From: Geobacteraceae bacterium
Lineage (GTDB): Bacteria > Desulfobacterota > Desulfuromonadia > Desulfuromonadales > BM103
Assembly: GCA_024641085.1 (NCBI GenBank)
Contig: JAHEDT010000010.1
Coordinates: 1-64,000, forward strand
Length of the DNA stretch: 64,000 bases
Direction: 5' to 3'
A program made the position numbers and the translations under genes. This document shows, piece after piece, positions 17,165 to 25,897 of the stretch. The stretch's first letter is position 1, and every line of letters begins with the position of its first letter. The notes below the pieces were generated by a model. That model was not told the origin of the DNA and searched no databases. It saw nothing but the letters and a program-made list of their open reading frames with translations.

Positions 17165-17635
17165 TTAATGGTGGTAGGGTTCATTGCGGATGATGGTGCA
17201 GCACCGATAGAGTTGTTCGAGCAACAGCAGTCGGGCCATCTGATGAGTCAGGGTCATCGGTGACAGGGACATGACCAGGTCCGCCCGATCGCGCATGGCA
17301 TCGCTCAGGCCATAAGGGCCGCCAATCAGCAGAACCCATTCCGGGATGCTGCGCACCATGTGTTCGTGCATGAGGTCGGCCAGCTGCTCCGAACGCAAGC
17401 CCTTGCCACGCTGATCAAGAGCGATCACAAAGGCCCCGTTGGGGATCCGCTGGGCAAGATTTTCACCCTCCGCAGCGATGATCCGTGGCAGGTCCTGCTT
17501 GCGGCCGGTTTTGTGCTCCTTGATTTCAGTGATGGACAGGGGCAGGTAGCGCTTGAGACGCTCGGCGAATTCGGCACAGCCCTCATTGAGGTAGGAAAGG
17601 GTCAGTCGGCCGACGCAGAGCAGATGCAACTTCAC
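17165..17635 (-). CDS. rlmH: 23S rRNA pseudouridine-1915 N3-methyltransferase
   Basis: About 156 residues of a SPOUT methyltransferase. The trefoil-knot motifs are visible: FVIALDQRGK, LLIGGPYGLS and the C-terminal LLLLEQLYR with the RNEPYHH tail that is nearly invariant in RlmH. The start is the GTG at 17635, which overlaps the rsfS stop as GTGA; longer starts inside rsfS are not needed. It methylates pseudouridine 1915 in helix 69 of 23S rRNA. It is the last gene of the nadD-rsfS-rlmH run. Confidence 0.95.
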   Translation of the reverse strand: MKLHLLCVGRLTLSYLNEGCAEFAERLKRYLPLSITEIKEHKTGRKQDLPRIIAAEGENLAQRIPNGAFVIALDQRGKGLRSEQLADLMHEHMVRSIPEWVLLIGGPYGLSDAMRDRADLVMSLSPMTLTHQMARLLLLEQLYRCCTIIRNEPYHH

Positions 17636-18009
17636 GAGGAGGCCCGAACCGCCTGCGGTGCATCGTCCTGTACTGTGACCTCCTCGGCGTCGCACCAGAG
17701 TCCGTCCAGGTCGTAAAAAAGCCGGACGGGCTCGTGAAACACGTGCACCATGACATCGCCGTAGTCAATCAGGACCCAGCGGCCTTCGTTGAGGCCTTCG
17801 ATGCCGATCGGCATGGTGTCATACTCTTTTTTCAGCCCGAGATGCACCGCTTCGGCAGCGGCCTTGACCTGGCGGTCTGAGCTGCCGCTGGCGATGACCA
17901 GGAAATCGGTTAAAGAAGAAATCTTGCGAACGTCGAGGATGCGGACGTTAAAGGCTTTTTTGTCGAGGACGAAGGCGGCGCATTTTTGCGCCCGGTCTTG
18001 CGATTGCAA
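17632..18009 (-). CDS. rsfS: ribosomal silencing factor
   Basis: 125 residues of the RsfS/Iojap family, with the signature SSLTDFLVIASGSSDRQV and GRWVLIDYGDVMVHVF. It binds ribosomal protein L14 and blocks joining of the ribosomal subunits under starvation. The start is a TTG at 18009 with AGGGAG 8 bases upstream, one base after the nadD stop. It overlaps rlmH by 4 bases. Confidence 0.95.
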   Translation of the reverse strand: MQSQDRAQKCAAFVLDKKAFNVRILDVRKISSLTDFLVIASGSSDRQVKAAAEAVHLGLKKEYDTMPIGIEGLNEGRWVLIDYGDVMVHVFHEPVRLFYDLDGLWCDAEEVTVQDDAPQAVRASS

Positions 18010-18010
18010 A

Positions 18011-18697
18011 TCAGTGACTCCCTTTGGTTGTTATTTGCCGGTGTTTCAGTGGCCCCCTGTGGTAAAGACCATGTGCTTCTATATAATCAGCGACCTCCGA
18101 AGGAACCAGGTGGCGGACCGATCGGCCTTCGGCCAACATGGCCCGGACTTGGGTCGAGGAAATATCCAGGTAAGTTTGTTTTAGAAATATCAAATAGTTG
18201 CCAGATTTGTGCTGCATCCTGCCGGTCCGGTCATCGTAACAGAAGTCCGTGTGCATCGCAACGGGCAGGGGGGTCAGAGGTTCGTTAACGACCACGCCGG
18301 GGCGGGTGGTCACCACCAGGTGGCTAAGACTGAAGAGCCGGGTAAAGTCTTTCCAGGACGCGATGTCGCGATATGAGTCGAGTCCGATAATGAAGTAGCG
18401 TTGACCCTCCGGGTCTTCACGGCGCAGAATCTCGAGCGTATCGACTGAAAAACTTTTGCCACTGCGCCGGATTTCCAGGTCGGAGGCATAAAAGCCCCGA
18501 TGGCCGCGGACCGCTACCTTGACCATGGCCAGGCGATGCCTGAAGGACACTTCCCCGGCAACGTCCTTGTGGGGAGGCTCTGCGGCCGGGATAAACAGCA
18601 CCCTGTCCAACTCGCAGGCTTGCTGCACCTCTTCGGCAATGCGCAGGTGGGCCAGGTGAATCGGATTGAATGTGCCGCCGAGAATGCCGGTCTTCAT
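18011..18697 (-). CDS. nadD: nicotinate-nucleotide adenylyltransferase
   Basis: About 228 residues. The nucleotidyltransferase motif GGTFNPIHLAH is at the N-terminus and the C-terminal SSTQVR motif is intact. It makes nicotinate adenine dinucleotide from NaMN and ATP. The start is taken at the ATG at 18697; a TTG at 18715 overlapping the proA stop is the alternative. Its substrate NaMN is also the product of pncB, present at 38.5 kb in this window. Confidence 0.95.
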   Translation of the reverse strand: MKTGILGGTFNPIHLAHLRIAEEVQQACELDRVLFIPAAEPPHKDVAGEVSFRHRLAMVKVAVRGHRGFYASDLEIRRSGKSFSVDTLEILRREDPEGQRYFIIGLDSYRDIASWKDFTRLFSLSHLVVTTRPGVVVNEPLTPLPVAMHTDFCYDDRTGRMQHKSGNYLIFLKQTYLDISSTQVRAMLAEGRSVRHLVPSEVADYIEAHGLYHRGPLKHRQITTKGSH

Positions 18698-18711
18698 CGG
18701 GTCCCGTCTCT

Positions 18712-19968
18712 TCAAATGCGAACCTGGCCATCACCCAGGACGATGAACTTGCGCGTGGTCAGATCCTCCAGGCCCATGGGGCCGAAGGAGTGCAGCTTGG
18801 TGGTGGAGATGCCGATTTCAGCCCCAAGGCCCAGCTGGTTGCCATCGGAGAAGCGTGACGAGGCGTTGACCATGACGACGCTGGAATTAACCTCGCGCAG
18901 GAAGCGCTGCGAGTTTTCGTAACTGCGGGTGACGATGGCCTCGGTATGCAGAGAACCATACTTGCGGATGTGCGCAATGGCTTCGTCGAGGCTCTCGACG
19001 ACCCGTACCGCGAGGGTCAGATCGAGATATTCCGCGTACCAGTCGTCTTCAGTGGCCGGCAGAACCTCGGCCATGAGTTCACGAGTGGTCTCACAGCCGC
19101 GCATTTCCACGCCCTGGGCCCGCATGGCTGAAGCGATGCGCGGCACAAAGGTCTCGGCGATGTCCTGGTGGATCAGCAGGGTCTCCATGGCATTGCAGAC
19201 TCCCGGACGTTGTACCTTGGCGTTGATGCAGATTTTTTCGGCCTGCTCGTAGTCGGCGCTGGCGTCGACAAAGGTGTGGCATACCCCCTTGTAGTGCTTG
19301 ATGACCGGAATCCGCGAATGTTCGCTGACGAAACGGATCAGTCCCTCGCCACCACGCGGGATGATCAGATCGATCTGCTCTTCGAGCTTGAGCAGTTCGA
19401 TCACGGCCTCCCGGTCGGTGGTCTCGATCACCTGCAGGGCGGCTCCGGGCAGGCGCATCCGTTCGAGTTCACTTCTCAGGATCCTGCCGATTGCCAGGTT
19501 GGAATGGATCGCTTCTTTGCCGCCGCGCAGGATCACGGCGTTGCCGCTCTTCAGGCAGAGCCCGGCGGCATCGGCGGTGACGTTGGGCCGCGATTCGTAA
19601 ATGATGCCAATCACGCCGAGCGGTATGCGCATACGGCCGACCTGCAGGTCGTTGGGACGGCGCCACATCCCGGTCACTTCACCGACCGGATCGGGCAGCC
19701 CGGCAACCTCCCGCAAAGCGTCGGCCATAGCGCGAATGCGATGGGCATCGAGCGTCAGGCGGTCGACCATGGCCGGGGCCAGCCCTTCTTTGCGGGCCGC
19801 GGCAAGGTCCTTCTCGTTGGCTTCGATCAGTTCCTCGGTGTGGTCCAGCAGGCTATTGCCCATGCATATCAGCAGCTCGTCCTTGACTGCAGAGGAGAGG
19901 CTGGCCAGGGTCTGGGAGGCAGTCTTGGCATCCTGTGCGATTTTCAGCATCTGTTCGGCTATGTTCAT
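18712..19968 (-). CDS. proA: gamma-glutamyl phosphate reductase
   Basis: About 418 residues from the ATG at 19968, chosen for AAGGAG 6 bases upstream. It has an aldehyde dehydrogenase-like fold with the catalytic Cys in [14 protein letters not shown] and the NAD(P)-binding segment [20 protein letters not shown]. It catalyses the second step of proline synthesis. It lies 67 bases after proB and directly before nadD. Confidence 0.96.
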   Translation of the reverse strand: MNIAEQMLKIAQDAKTASQTLASLSSAVKDELLICMGNSLLDHTEELIEANEKDLAAARKEGLAPAMVDRLTLDAHRIRAMADALREVAGLPDPVGEVTGMWRRPNDLQVGRMRIPLGVIGIIYESRPNVTADAAGLCLKSGNAVILRGGKEAIHSNLAIGRILRSELERMRLPGAALQVIETTDREAVIELLKLEEQIDLIIPRGGEGLIRFVSEHSRIPVIKHYKGVCHTFVDASADYEQAEKICINAKVQRPGVCNAMETLLIHQDIAETFVPRIASAMRAQGVEMRGCETTRELMAEVLPATEDDWYAEYLDLTLAVRVVESLDEAIAHIRKYGSLHTEAIVTRSYENSQRFLREVNSSVVMVNASSRFSDGNQLGLGAEIGISTTKLHSFGPMGLEDLTTRKFIVLGDGQVRI

Positions 19969-20035
19969 TTTTTGCTCCTTCACATTGCCACTGGCCACTC
20001 ATGCCTGCCGGAGTCGATTGCAAATCCTGAACATC

Positions 20036-21166
20036 TCATTCGTCACTGGTGTTCATGACCAGGTTGTCGCGATGTACCACCTCGTCGCCGTACTGGTAGC
20101 CCAGGATCTCTGCAATTTCTTTGGTCTTCCTGCCGATGATCCGGCTCAGCTCCGCTGAGGTGTAATTGGTCACGCCCTTGGCAAATTCATTGCCATCGAG
20201 GTCGCAGAGGCGGACTGCATCACCACGCTCAAAGCTGCCGTCGAGTTTGTATATCCCTGATGGCAACAGGCTTTTGCCCCTCTCGGTCAAGGCTTTTTGC
20301 GCGCCTTCGTCGAGAATCAGTTTGCCTTTCGGCTTCTTGGTAAAGGCAATCCAGTGCTTGCGGGCGGCCATCGGGTCGCGGGCCGGCAGAAAATAGGTGC
20401 CAAGTTCGTGGCCGTCGAAGAGGTAGAGCAGGTTGTGCGCTATACGGCCGTTGATGATGGCCGTCCCGGCACCGTACAGGGTCGCCCGCTTGGCGGCTTT
20501 CAGCTTGGTGACCATGCCGCCGGTGCCGAGGTCGGATCCCTCGATGCCGGCCATGGCTTCGATCTCCGGGGTGATGCGTTCGACATCTGAGATCAGTCGG
20601 GCCTCGGGATTACTCCGCGGGTCACTGTCGTAGAGGCCGTCGACGTCAGAGAGGATGACCAGCAGCTGGGCTTCCACCAGGTTGGTGGCCATGGCCGAGA
20701 GATTGTCGTTGTCGCCAAAGCGGATTTCATCAACCACCACGGTATCGTTTTCGTTGATGATCGGCACGATGCCGTATTCCAGAAGCGTCATCAAGGTGTT
20801 GCGCGCATTCAGGTAGCGCCGTCGGTTGGCGAGATCGTCACGTGTCAAGAGCACCTGACCGGCTTTAAGACCGTGATGCCCCAGGGCATCCTTGTAGGCG
20901 CGCATCAGGCGACTCTGACCGATGGCGGCGGCCGCCTGCTTGAGTGGGATGGTCTTGGGCCTGCCGACGATCCCCAGGTCGGCCTTGCCGGCGGCAACCG
21001 CTCCTGAAGAGACCAGGATGACTTCATAACCTCGCTGACGAAGCTGCTGAACATCTTCGCAGAAGGTTGCAATGCGTTCGAGGTCGAGACCGGCGCTGTT
21101 GGTGATGACGCCGCTGCCGATCTTTATGACCACCCGTTTGACATGTGCCAGAAGAATTGTGCGCAT
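20036..21166 (-). CDS. proB: glutamate 5-kinase
   Basis: About 376 residues from the ATG at 21166 (MRTILLAHVKRVVIKIGSGV). It has an amino-acid kinase domain (1-260) with KIGSG, SSGAVAAG and SDVDGLY, and a C-terminal PUA domain (about 285-370). It makes gamma-glutamyl phosphate and is normally inhibited by proline. No strong Shine-Dalgarno is visible. The start lies 52 bases after obgE. Confidence 0.95.
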   Translation of the reverse strand: MRTILLAHVKRVVIKIGSGVITNSAGLDLERIATFCEDVQQLRQRGYEVILVSSGAVAAGKADLGIVGRPKTIPLKQAAAAIGQSRLMRAYKDALGHHGLKAGQVLLTRDDLANRRRYLNARNTLMTLLEYGIVPIINENDTVVVDEIRFGDNDNLSAMATNLVEAQLLVILSDVDGLYDSDPRSNPEARLISDVERITPEIEAMAGIEGSDLGTGGMVTKLKAAKRATLYGAGTAIINGRIAHNLLYLFDGHELGTYFLPARDPMAARKHWIAFTKKPKGKLILDEGAQKALTERGKSLLPSGIYKLDGSFERGDAVRLCDLDGNEFAKGVTNYTSAELSRIIGRKTKEIAEILGYQYGDEVVHRDNLVMNTSDE

Positions 21167-21218
21167 TGGTATGTGTGCTTGCCTGGTTGTGGAACCTATT
21201 GAAAAAACAGAAAAAATA

Positions 21219-22259
21219 TTAACGTTCGACGGCAGGGCTGTCAAGTTTTCCGGCTTGGCGCATGCGGTCCAGTTCCCTGGCGACGACCGTGACCAGTTCA
21301 GCCAGACCCTCCCTGGTGACGGCGGAGATGGCCATGGTTCGATAGCCGCGGGCCTCGAAGGCCGGCCGCAGTTCTGCCGTCTGCTCACGCACCTCGGTGA
21401 TGTCCTGCTTGGTGAAGACCACCAGCATCGGCCGCTCGCTTAAAGCCTGGTTATAACGTGCCAACTCGCGGTTGATCGTGTCGAAGTTCTCCACCGGATC
21501 GCCCTGCTGAAGGCCTGATAGATCGACGAGATGGAGGAACAGGTCCGTGCGCTCTATGTGCCGCAAAAAGCGTACGCCCAGGCCCTGGCCGTCGCTGGCC
21601 CCTTCGATCAGACCGGGGATGTCGGCCATGACGAAGGAACGGAAATCGCCATGCCGGACCACGCCGAGATTTGGCACCAGGGTGGTGAATGGGTAGTCGG
21701 CAATCTTCGGTCGGGCCGCGGACACGGATGCAATCAATGTCGATTTTCCGGCGTTTGGCAGGCCCACCAGGCCGACATCGGCGAGCAGTTTGAGCTGCAG
21801 GCGCAGCGTGCGCTCTTCCCCGGGAGTCCCCGGCTGGGTATGTCTGGGGGCCCGGTTGGTCGAGGTCAGGAAGCGGGCGTTGCCGCGGCCGCCCTGACCA
21901 CCCTTGAGCAGGAGAAACCCCTGGTCGGCCCTGGTCAGGTCGGCGAGTCGTTCGCCGGTCTCGTCGTCATAGACCAGGGTGCCGGGGGGGACCTTGATGA
22001 CCAGGTTGTCGCCACTCTTGCCGTGCATGTTCTTGCCCATGCCGGGTGCGCCGTTCTTGGCCTTGAGATGCTGCTTGTAGCGCAGGTCAAGGAGGGTCGA
22101 GAGGGCCATGTCCACTTCAAAAAGAACATCCCCGCCACGGCCGCCATCGCCGCCATCCGGACCACCAAGCGGCACGAACTTCTCGCGGCGGAAGGAGAGG
22201 CAGCCACGGCCACCGTCGCCGGCCTTGGCGTGTATTTTGACTTCATCGATGAATTTCAT
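21219..22259 (-). CDS. obgE: Obg/CgtA GTPase
   Basis: 346 residues. The N-terminal Obg fold (MKFIDEVKI, with glycine-rich loops such as GGDGGRGGD) precedes a GTPase domain with GLPNAGKST (P-loop), DIPGLIEGA (switch II) and FTKQD (NKxD type). It has no long acidic C-terminal tail. It acts in 50S assembly and stress signalling. The start is the conserved MKFIDEV, but no Shine-Dalgarno is visible, and two terminator hairpins lie between it and rpmA, the nearer ending about 17 bases upstream. Confidence 0.96.
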   Translation of the reverse strand: MKFIDEVKIHAKAGDGGRGCLSFRREKFVPLGGPDGGDGGRGGDVLFEVDMALSTLLDLRYKQHLKAKNGAPGMGKNMHGKSGDNLVIKVPPGTLVYDDETGERLADLTRADQGFLLLKGGQGGRGNARFLTSTNRAPRHTQPGTPGEERTLRLQLKLLADVGLVGLPNAGKSTLIASVSAARPKIADYPFTTLVPNLGVVRHGDFRSFVMADIPGLIEGASDGQGLGVRFLRHIERTDLFLHLVDLSGLQQGDPVENFDTINRELARYNQALSERPMLVVFTKQDITEVREQTAELRPAFEARGYRTMAISAVTREGLAELVTVVARELDRMRQAGKLDSPAVER

Positions 22260-22276
22260 AGTCCAAACTTAAAAAG

Positions 22277-22313
22277 CGCGAAGTGCGCAGGGTAAAGTTG
22301 TTCGCGCTTCGCG
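22277..22313 (-). terminator. terminator or attenuator hairpin immediately upstream of obgE
   Basis: CGCGAAGTGCG (22277-22287) pairs with CGCGCTTCGCG (22303-22313) with one G-U pair. On the minus strand it is followed by CTTTTTAAG, giving a plausible terminator whose U-tract ends about 12 bases before the obgE start codon. Confidence 0.6.
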
Positions 22314-22330
22314 TTTCTTTGAATTTAACA

Positions 22331-22371
22331 TAAAAAACCCGAAGCTCACTGAGAACCTCGGGTTTTTTAAG
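22331..22371 (-). terminator. terminator of rplU-rpmA
   Basis: AAAAAACCCGA ... TCGGGTTTTTT is an almost perfect inverted repeat with A and T runs on both sides, so it works in either direction. It lies 19 bases after the rpmA stop and ends the ribosomal-protein transcript. Confidence 0.85.
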
Positions 22372-22389
22372 TTGTTCAGGAGCCTATCC

Positions 22390-22641
22390 TCAGGCGTAGA
22401 CGCTGACTTTCTTGCGATCCTTGCCGAGACGCTCGAACTTGACCTTGCCTTCGACCAGGGCGAAGAGGGTGTAGTCCTTGCCGCAGCCGACATTGTTGCC
22501 GGGATGAATGGTCGTGCCGCGCTGGCGAACCAGGATCGATCCCGCGGTAACCAGCTGGCCGTCGTAACGTTTGACCCCGAGGCGTTTTCCTGCGCTGTCA
22601 CGGCCGTTCCTGGAACTGCCTCCAGCTTTTTTGTGAGCCAT
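22390..22641 (-). CDS. rpmA: 50S ribosomal protein L27
   Basis: 83 residues with the L27 N-terminus [16 protein letters not shown] and core [21 protein letters not shown]. The first residues are already MAHKKAGG, so the N-terminal processing found in Firmicutes is not needed. It lies 11 bases after rplU. Confidence 0.98.
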   Translation of the reverse strand: MAHKKAGGSSRNGRDSAGKRLGVKRYDGQLVTAGSILVRQRGTTIHPGNNVGCGKDYTLFALVEGKVKFERLGKDRKKVSVYA

Positions 22642-22652
22642 GATTTTACTCC

Positions 22653-22961
22653 TTAAGCTTCGATCGCTGTAATCTTCAAACGGGTGAGGGGCTGACGGTG
22701 GCCGTTCATCTTGCGATAGTTTTTGCGCCGTCTCGACTTGAAGACCAGGATTTTCTTGTCCTTGCCCTGTTCGACGATCTGCGCTTTGACTTTCGCTTCA
22801 GGTAAGAGAGGTGTTCCGATTTTTACCTCTTCTCCGCCAACCATGAGGACCTCGTTCAGTTCGATGGTCTCGCCCACCGCACCGTCCAGTTTTTCGACCT
22901 TGAGCAGGTCGCCTGCGGAAACTTTATATTGCTTTCCTCCGGTTTTAATGACCGCGTACAT
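22653..22961 (-). CDS. rplU: 50S ribosomal protein L21
   Basis: 102 residues: [18 protein letters not shown] at the N-terminus and the [18 protein letters not shown] tail typical of L21. A GAGGTG lies upstream of the ATG. It is the first gene of rplU-rpmA, preceded by a leader hairpin and a near-consensus promoter. Confidence 0.98.
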   Translation of the reverse strand: MYAVIKTGGKQYKVSAGDLLKVEKLDGAVGETIELNEVLMVGGEEVKIGTPLLPEAKVKAQIVEQGKDKKILVFKSRRRKNYRKMNGHRQPLTRLKITAIEA

Positions 22962-22992
22962 GCCGGTTCACCTCGCTTTCTTGCCTTGGATT

Positions 22993-23008
22993 GCGGACGC
23001 AGGTCCGC
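22993..23008 (-). promoter_or_regulatory. leader hairpin in rplU 5' UTR
   Basis: GCGGAC-GCAG-GTCCGC is a perfect 6-pair hairpin between the predicted transcription start (about 23015) and the rplU ribosome-binding site. Many ribosomal-protein operons are autoregulated through leader structures; whether this one is recognised by L21 or another protein is unknown. Confidence 0.4.
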
Positions 23009-23021
23009 TCAGGAACTGGTA

Positions 23022-23051
23022 CTTATACGTCCGCCAATGAGTGCATGTCAA
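23022..23051 (-). promoter_or_regulatory. strong sigma-70 promoter of rplU-rpmA
   Basis: Minus strand TTGACA (23051-23046), an 18-base spacer and TATAAG (23027-23022). This is one of the best consensus matches in the window, as expected for a ribosomal-protein operon. Confidence 0.8.
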
Positions 23052-23209
23052 GCAAAAATTGACTGACAGGCGGCCCCTTCTGGAAAGCGCGTATGGGGAA
23101 AGACGTCTTGGACTCGATGGCAGGTCATGCCCAGGACATGCACAGCGGGTTTTCAGTCGCACCTGTTGCTCAGAACGTCCGGGTTTGGTCCTGGCTCTCG
23201 CAAACACCC

Positions 23210-23238
23210 AAGCCCCCGGTCTTCGGACCGGGGGGCTT
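23210..23238 (-). terminator. hairpin terminator after the SDR gene
   Basis: AAGCCCCCGGTC, a UUCG tetraloop and GACCGGGGGGCTT form a very stable stem with one extra G. It lies about 100 bases after the SDR stop; the minus-strand tail GGGTGTTTG is moderately T-rich. It also insulates the rplU promoter from upstream transcription. Confidence 0.65.
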
Positions 23239-23335
23239 GTTTCATGGGGCATCGTCACAACGGGGCATGGTCTCTCCGGCCACCTGACCGCCATCTGGAA
23301 GTGCGGGGCTCGCAAGCCAGTTTGTCTGCTGCCGG

Positions 23336-24106
23336 TCATTCGCCTTCGAAGTAGATCATCTTTCTCGTCATCCCGCCGTCGATGACGATGTTCTCGCCGG
23401 TGATGAAACCAGCCTCGTCCGAAGCGAGGTAGAGAACCATAGAGGCAATATCCTCCGGTCGACCCACTCGGCCCGAGGGGTGCTGCGCGTGGTCCTGCTC
23501 GCTCAACTGCGCTGGGGAACGGCGGGAGCGGCTGGCCCAGGGCGTGACGTCAACCCATCCGGGAGAGATGCAGTTGACGCGCACCTCGGGACCAAGACTG
23601 AGCGCCAAAGCATGGGTCAGGGCAACGAGCCCCCCCTTGGAGGCGGAGTAGCTCTCTGTGTGCGGCTCGGACATGACTGCACGAGTCGATGCAATGTTGA
23701 CTATGCTGCCGCGCCGGGTGCGCAGCAACGGGACGAACGCGCGGCTGCATAAAAACGGGCCGGTGAGGTTGATGTCCAGGACTCTCTGCCACTCCTTGAG
23801 CGACAACTCCTCTATCGGTTTTCGCACCATGAGTCCGGCATTGTTGACCAAGAGGTCCAGTCCGCCGCCAACAGCAACCTGTTGCCGCAGCCGTTCGACT
23901 GCCTGTTCCTCTGAAATGTCGGTCAACAAAAACTCAATCGGGCCAAGATGTGCGAACTCGGCATACGTTTCGGCCCCGGCTTCGGCATCGCAGTCTGCTA
24001 TCCAGACTCGGGCCCCGGCGTTGAGCAGCGCCTCGGTAATTGCCCGGCCGATCCCTTGCCCGCCGCCTGTGACGACGGCGATCTTATCGGTTAAATCGAA
24101 GGTCAT
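23336..24106 (-). CDS. short-chain dehydrogenase/reductase
   Basis: About 256 residues from the ATG at 24106, which has GGAGAG upstream. Classical SDR motifs: TGGGQGIG (cofactor binding), NNAG, and the catalytic Ser-Tyr-Lys with Y/K in SYSASKGG. After the DCD segment near beta-2 an acidic residue suggests preference for NAD(H). The C-terminal FITGENIVIDGGM is typical of 3-ketoacyl/polyol-type SDRs. The substrate is unknown. It is divergent from a MaoC-type hydratase gene, which hints at acyl-CoA or hydroxyacyl chemistry. Confidence 0.88.
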   Translation of the reverse strand: MTFDLTDKIAVVTGGGQGIGRAITEALLNAGARVWIADCDAEAGAETYAEFAHLGPIEFLLTDISEEQAVERLRQQVAVGGGLDLLVNNAGLMVRKPIEELSLKEWQRVLDINLTGPFLCSRAFVPLLRTRRGSIVNIASTRAVMSEPHTESYSASKGGLVALTHALALSLGPEVRVNCISPGWVDVTPWASRSRRSPAQLSEQDHAQHPSGRVGRPEDIASMVLYLASDEAGFITGENIVIDGGMTRKMIYFEGE

Positions 24107-24459
24107 GTTCGGGGCTCTCCTTGGGCAGTCGCAACCAAAGTGCAATCAATGGAAGAGGGCCTGTTGGCAGTGTTCCTGAGATCCTTCTGCGCGGGCCGAT
24201 TCATGAATTTCAGAGCGGCTGACGCTCTGACTGAATTTGCTGTTTTTGCCACGGGAATTCAATAACATAATTTCCGGGAAGGCCCGGAATTGACCGGCTG
24301 AATTTATTTCGATACATTGGTTTTGAGTTATCTAATGCCGCCATCTGAAAAACCTGGAGCCGTATTGAGCTATGGTCTCAAGCCATCCAAGAGAGAGGAT
24401 GGTTTCTCATGCCTTGACCTGCCGATCAGCAGCCGACGGCCCTGTGGGGTGAACACTCT
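24107..24459. other. divergent control region between SDR and MaoC genes
   Basis: About 350 bases. It holds two perfect inverted repeats: TCAGAGCG-GCTGA-CGCTCTGA (24210-24230) and TTCCGGG-AAGG-CCCGGAA (24272-24289). The second abuts the -35 box of a promoter directed at the MaoC gene. A small AT-rich segment (24230-24320) surrounds them. No open frame here is convincing. Confidence 0.55.
24290..24318 (+). promoter_or_regulatory. promoter of the MaoC gene
   Basis: TTGACC (24290-24295), a 17-base spacer and TACATT (24313-24318). The inverted repeat at 24272-24289 ends exactly at the -35 box, a position suited to activation or repression. The leader would be about 135 nucleotides. Confidence 0.55.
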
Positions 24460-24891
24460 ATGAACTACCGACTGACGACCTTCGACGACCTGCATGTGGG
24501 CCAGCGGGCCAGCTTCGCCAAGACCATTTGCGATGCTGACTTGCATCATTTCGTGGCGATTACCGGCGACGTCAACCCTCTCCACGTCGACGATGAGTTT
24601 GCTCAAGGGACCTTCTTCGGCAGTCGCATCGCTCACGGTATGCTGACGGCCTCGCTGTTCTCGACTCTGGTAGGGATGCATCTGCCAGGAATCGGCGCGA
24701 TCTACCGCTCCCAGACCCTGGAGTTTCTGAAACCGGTCCGGATTGGGGACACTCTTACCGCGATCTTTGAGATTGACTCCATCGACCGTGAGAACAATTG
24801 CATCGAACTGGCCGGTTGGATCGAGAATCAGCGTGGAGAGGTCGTCATCAAGGGGCGCACGCTGGCAAGCCTGATGCGGCCGAGGGGCTAA
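24460..24891 (+). CDS. MaoC-like (R)-specific enoyl-CoA hydratase
   Basis: 143 residues with a single hot-dog domain. The hydratase-2 signature FVAITGDVNPLHVDDEFA contains the catalytic Asp and His, and SRIAHGMLTASLFSTLVG is the second conserved block. PhaJ-type enzymes hydrate trans-2-enoyl-CoA to (R)-3-hydroxyacyl-CoA. A GGGGTGA sequence is upstream of the ATG. With a divergent SDR it could form a small acyl-CoA module; no PHA synthase gene is in view. Confidence 0.88.
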   Translation: MNYRLTTFDDLHVGQRASFAKTICDADLHHFVAITGDVNPLHVDDEFAQGTFFGSRIAHGMLTASLFSTLVGMHLPGIGAIYRSQTLEFLKPVRIGDTLTAIFEIDSIDRENNCIELAGWIENQRGEVVIKGRTLASLMRPRG

Positions 24892-24923
24892 TTTCTCCCT
24901 CCCCCGGCGCCTGTGCGTTTTTT

Positions 24924-24959
24924 CTGTTGACCGGATACTGAATTCTGGACACCCCGTGG
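24924..24959 (-). repeat. dispersed intergenic repeat, copy 1
   Basis: Read on the minus strand, this 36-base segment (CCACGGGGTGTCCAGAATTC onward) matches 62891-62926 on the + strand with about 4 mismatches. It follows the MaoC stop codon. Related TCCAGAATACAG-type sequences lie at 59405-59450. It looks like a small non-coding repeat family. Confidence 0.65.
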
Positions 24960-25056
24960 CCTGTCGCGCGGCAGTCCCTTTAAACAGTCATTCCGATAAT
25001 ATTCCAGGCCATCCAGTTTGATTGCCGGGTGGCCAAAGCACGTCACCGGCGGCACT

Positions 25057-25413
25057 TTATGCGCGGATCACCGGTATATCAGGCTGCAGGTAAATTCTGG
25101 CTTGTTTGCCAAGCTGTTCAGGCCTGACTTCCAGGCCGACCGCAGGCTTCTTTTCATCACCGTCGAGGAACCCCAGGCTGCTGACCAGGCGCCATTTACG
25201 CCCATCTTGCAAGAATTTTCGGTATGGGATCATGCGCCAGTCAACAGGGCGCTCTCCTCTGTTCATCAGCTCAATAGCTTCAGTAACGAAGCTCTTCCCA
25301 GGGCGTACGCCAACAAACTCAAAAACCAGGTTGTCGGCAAACCTGATGGCAAGATCACCGCATTCATGCTCGTATAGTTGCGCACTCGTGCTGAAATGTA
25401 TTTTCTGCCCCAT
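25057..25413 (-). CDS. hypothetical protein
   Basis: 118 residues, no signal peptide or membrane segment. Notable stretches are HECGDLAIRFADNLVFEFVG, a central MNRGERPVDWRMIPYRKFLQDGRKW, and a C-terminal GLEVRPEQLGKQARIYLQPD. AAAAGGAAAAG lies upstream of the ATG, which supports translation. I recognise no family. It stands alone in a region of lower GC content with no clear neighbours, pointing to accessory DNA. Confidence 0.55.
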   Translation of the reverse strand: MGQKIHFSTSAQLYEHECGDLAIRFADNLVFEFVGVRPGKSFVTEAIELMNRGERPVDWRMIPYRKFLQDGRKWRLVSSLGFLDGDEKKPAVGLEVRPEQLGKQARIYLQPDIPVIRA

Positions 25414-25897
25414 CTGCTTTTCCTTTTGTGTGGAGTCACCATCGTAGTTTATATTTTCATTCTAATACAGAACCTGTTTAGAAATCGACCCCACCCCTGC
25501 CCGATGTGACTGCTTTAGACCTTCTGGCCGGGGGCTTTCTCGTTTTCAGGAGACCGGGTCAAAAACAGCCGTGTTCTCGACAAGCTAGTTCGGATGCTTC
25601 CTGATCCGTAAAGGATTGCCCCTGGTTCGACTGCTGGTTGGCCATTCATAATGTCTCAAGCCGTGCCTGGTCTTGATTCCAAGATAGACGCGTTCATCCT
25701 GAGCGCCGTAACCCTGCCACGGTTGGGGCGCAATCCAGCCTGCAGAAGCCGACCATTGATTAATTGGTAGGATAAGCTACAATTCCTTCTGTATTTATGA
25801 GCCAATATCCATAAGCCGTGGCAACGTACAGATCATCACGATTTTGCCACTTAAAAACATACTGCACATTCAAAAAATTAGGCAAAGGAGAACTCCA
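25414..25897. other. gene-free stretch upstream of the YSC84-like gene
   Basis: About 480 bases with lower GC than the neighbouring genes. No open frame with a ribosome-binding site is visible. A TTCGA motif near 25629 is not part of a tRNA fold. AT-rich DNA at 25745-25870 probably contains the promoter of the downstream gene. Confidence 0.4.

Noticed and set aside
25615-25650. GGTTCGA motif suggesting a tRNA T-arm
   Set aside because: No acceptor or anticodon stem can be formed around it.
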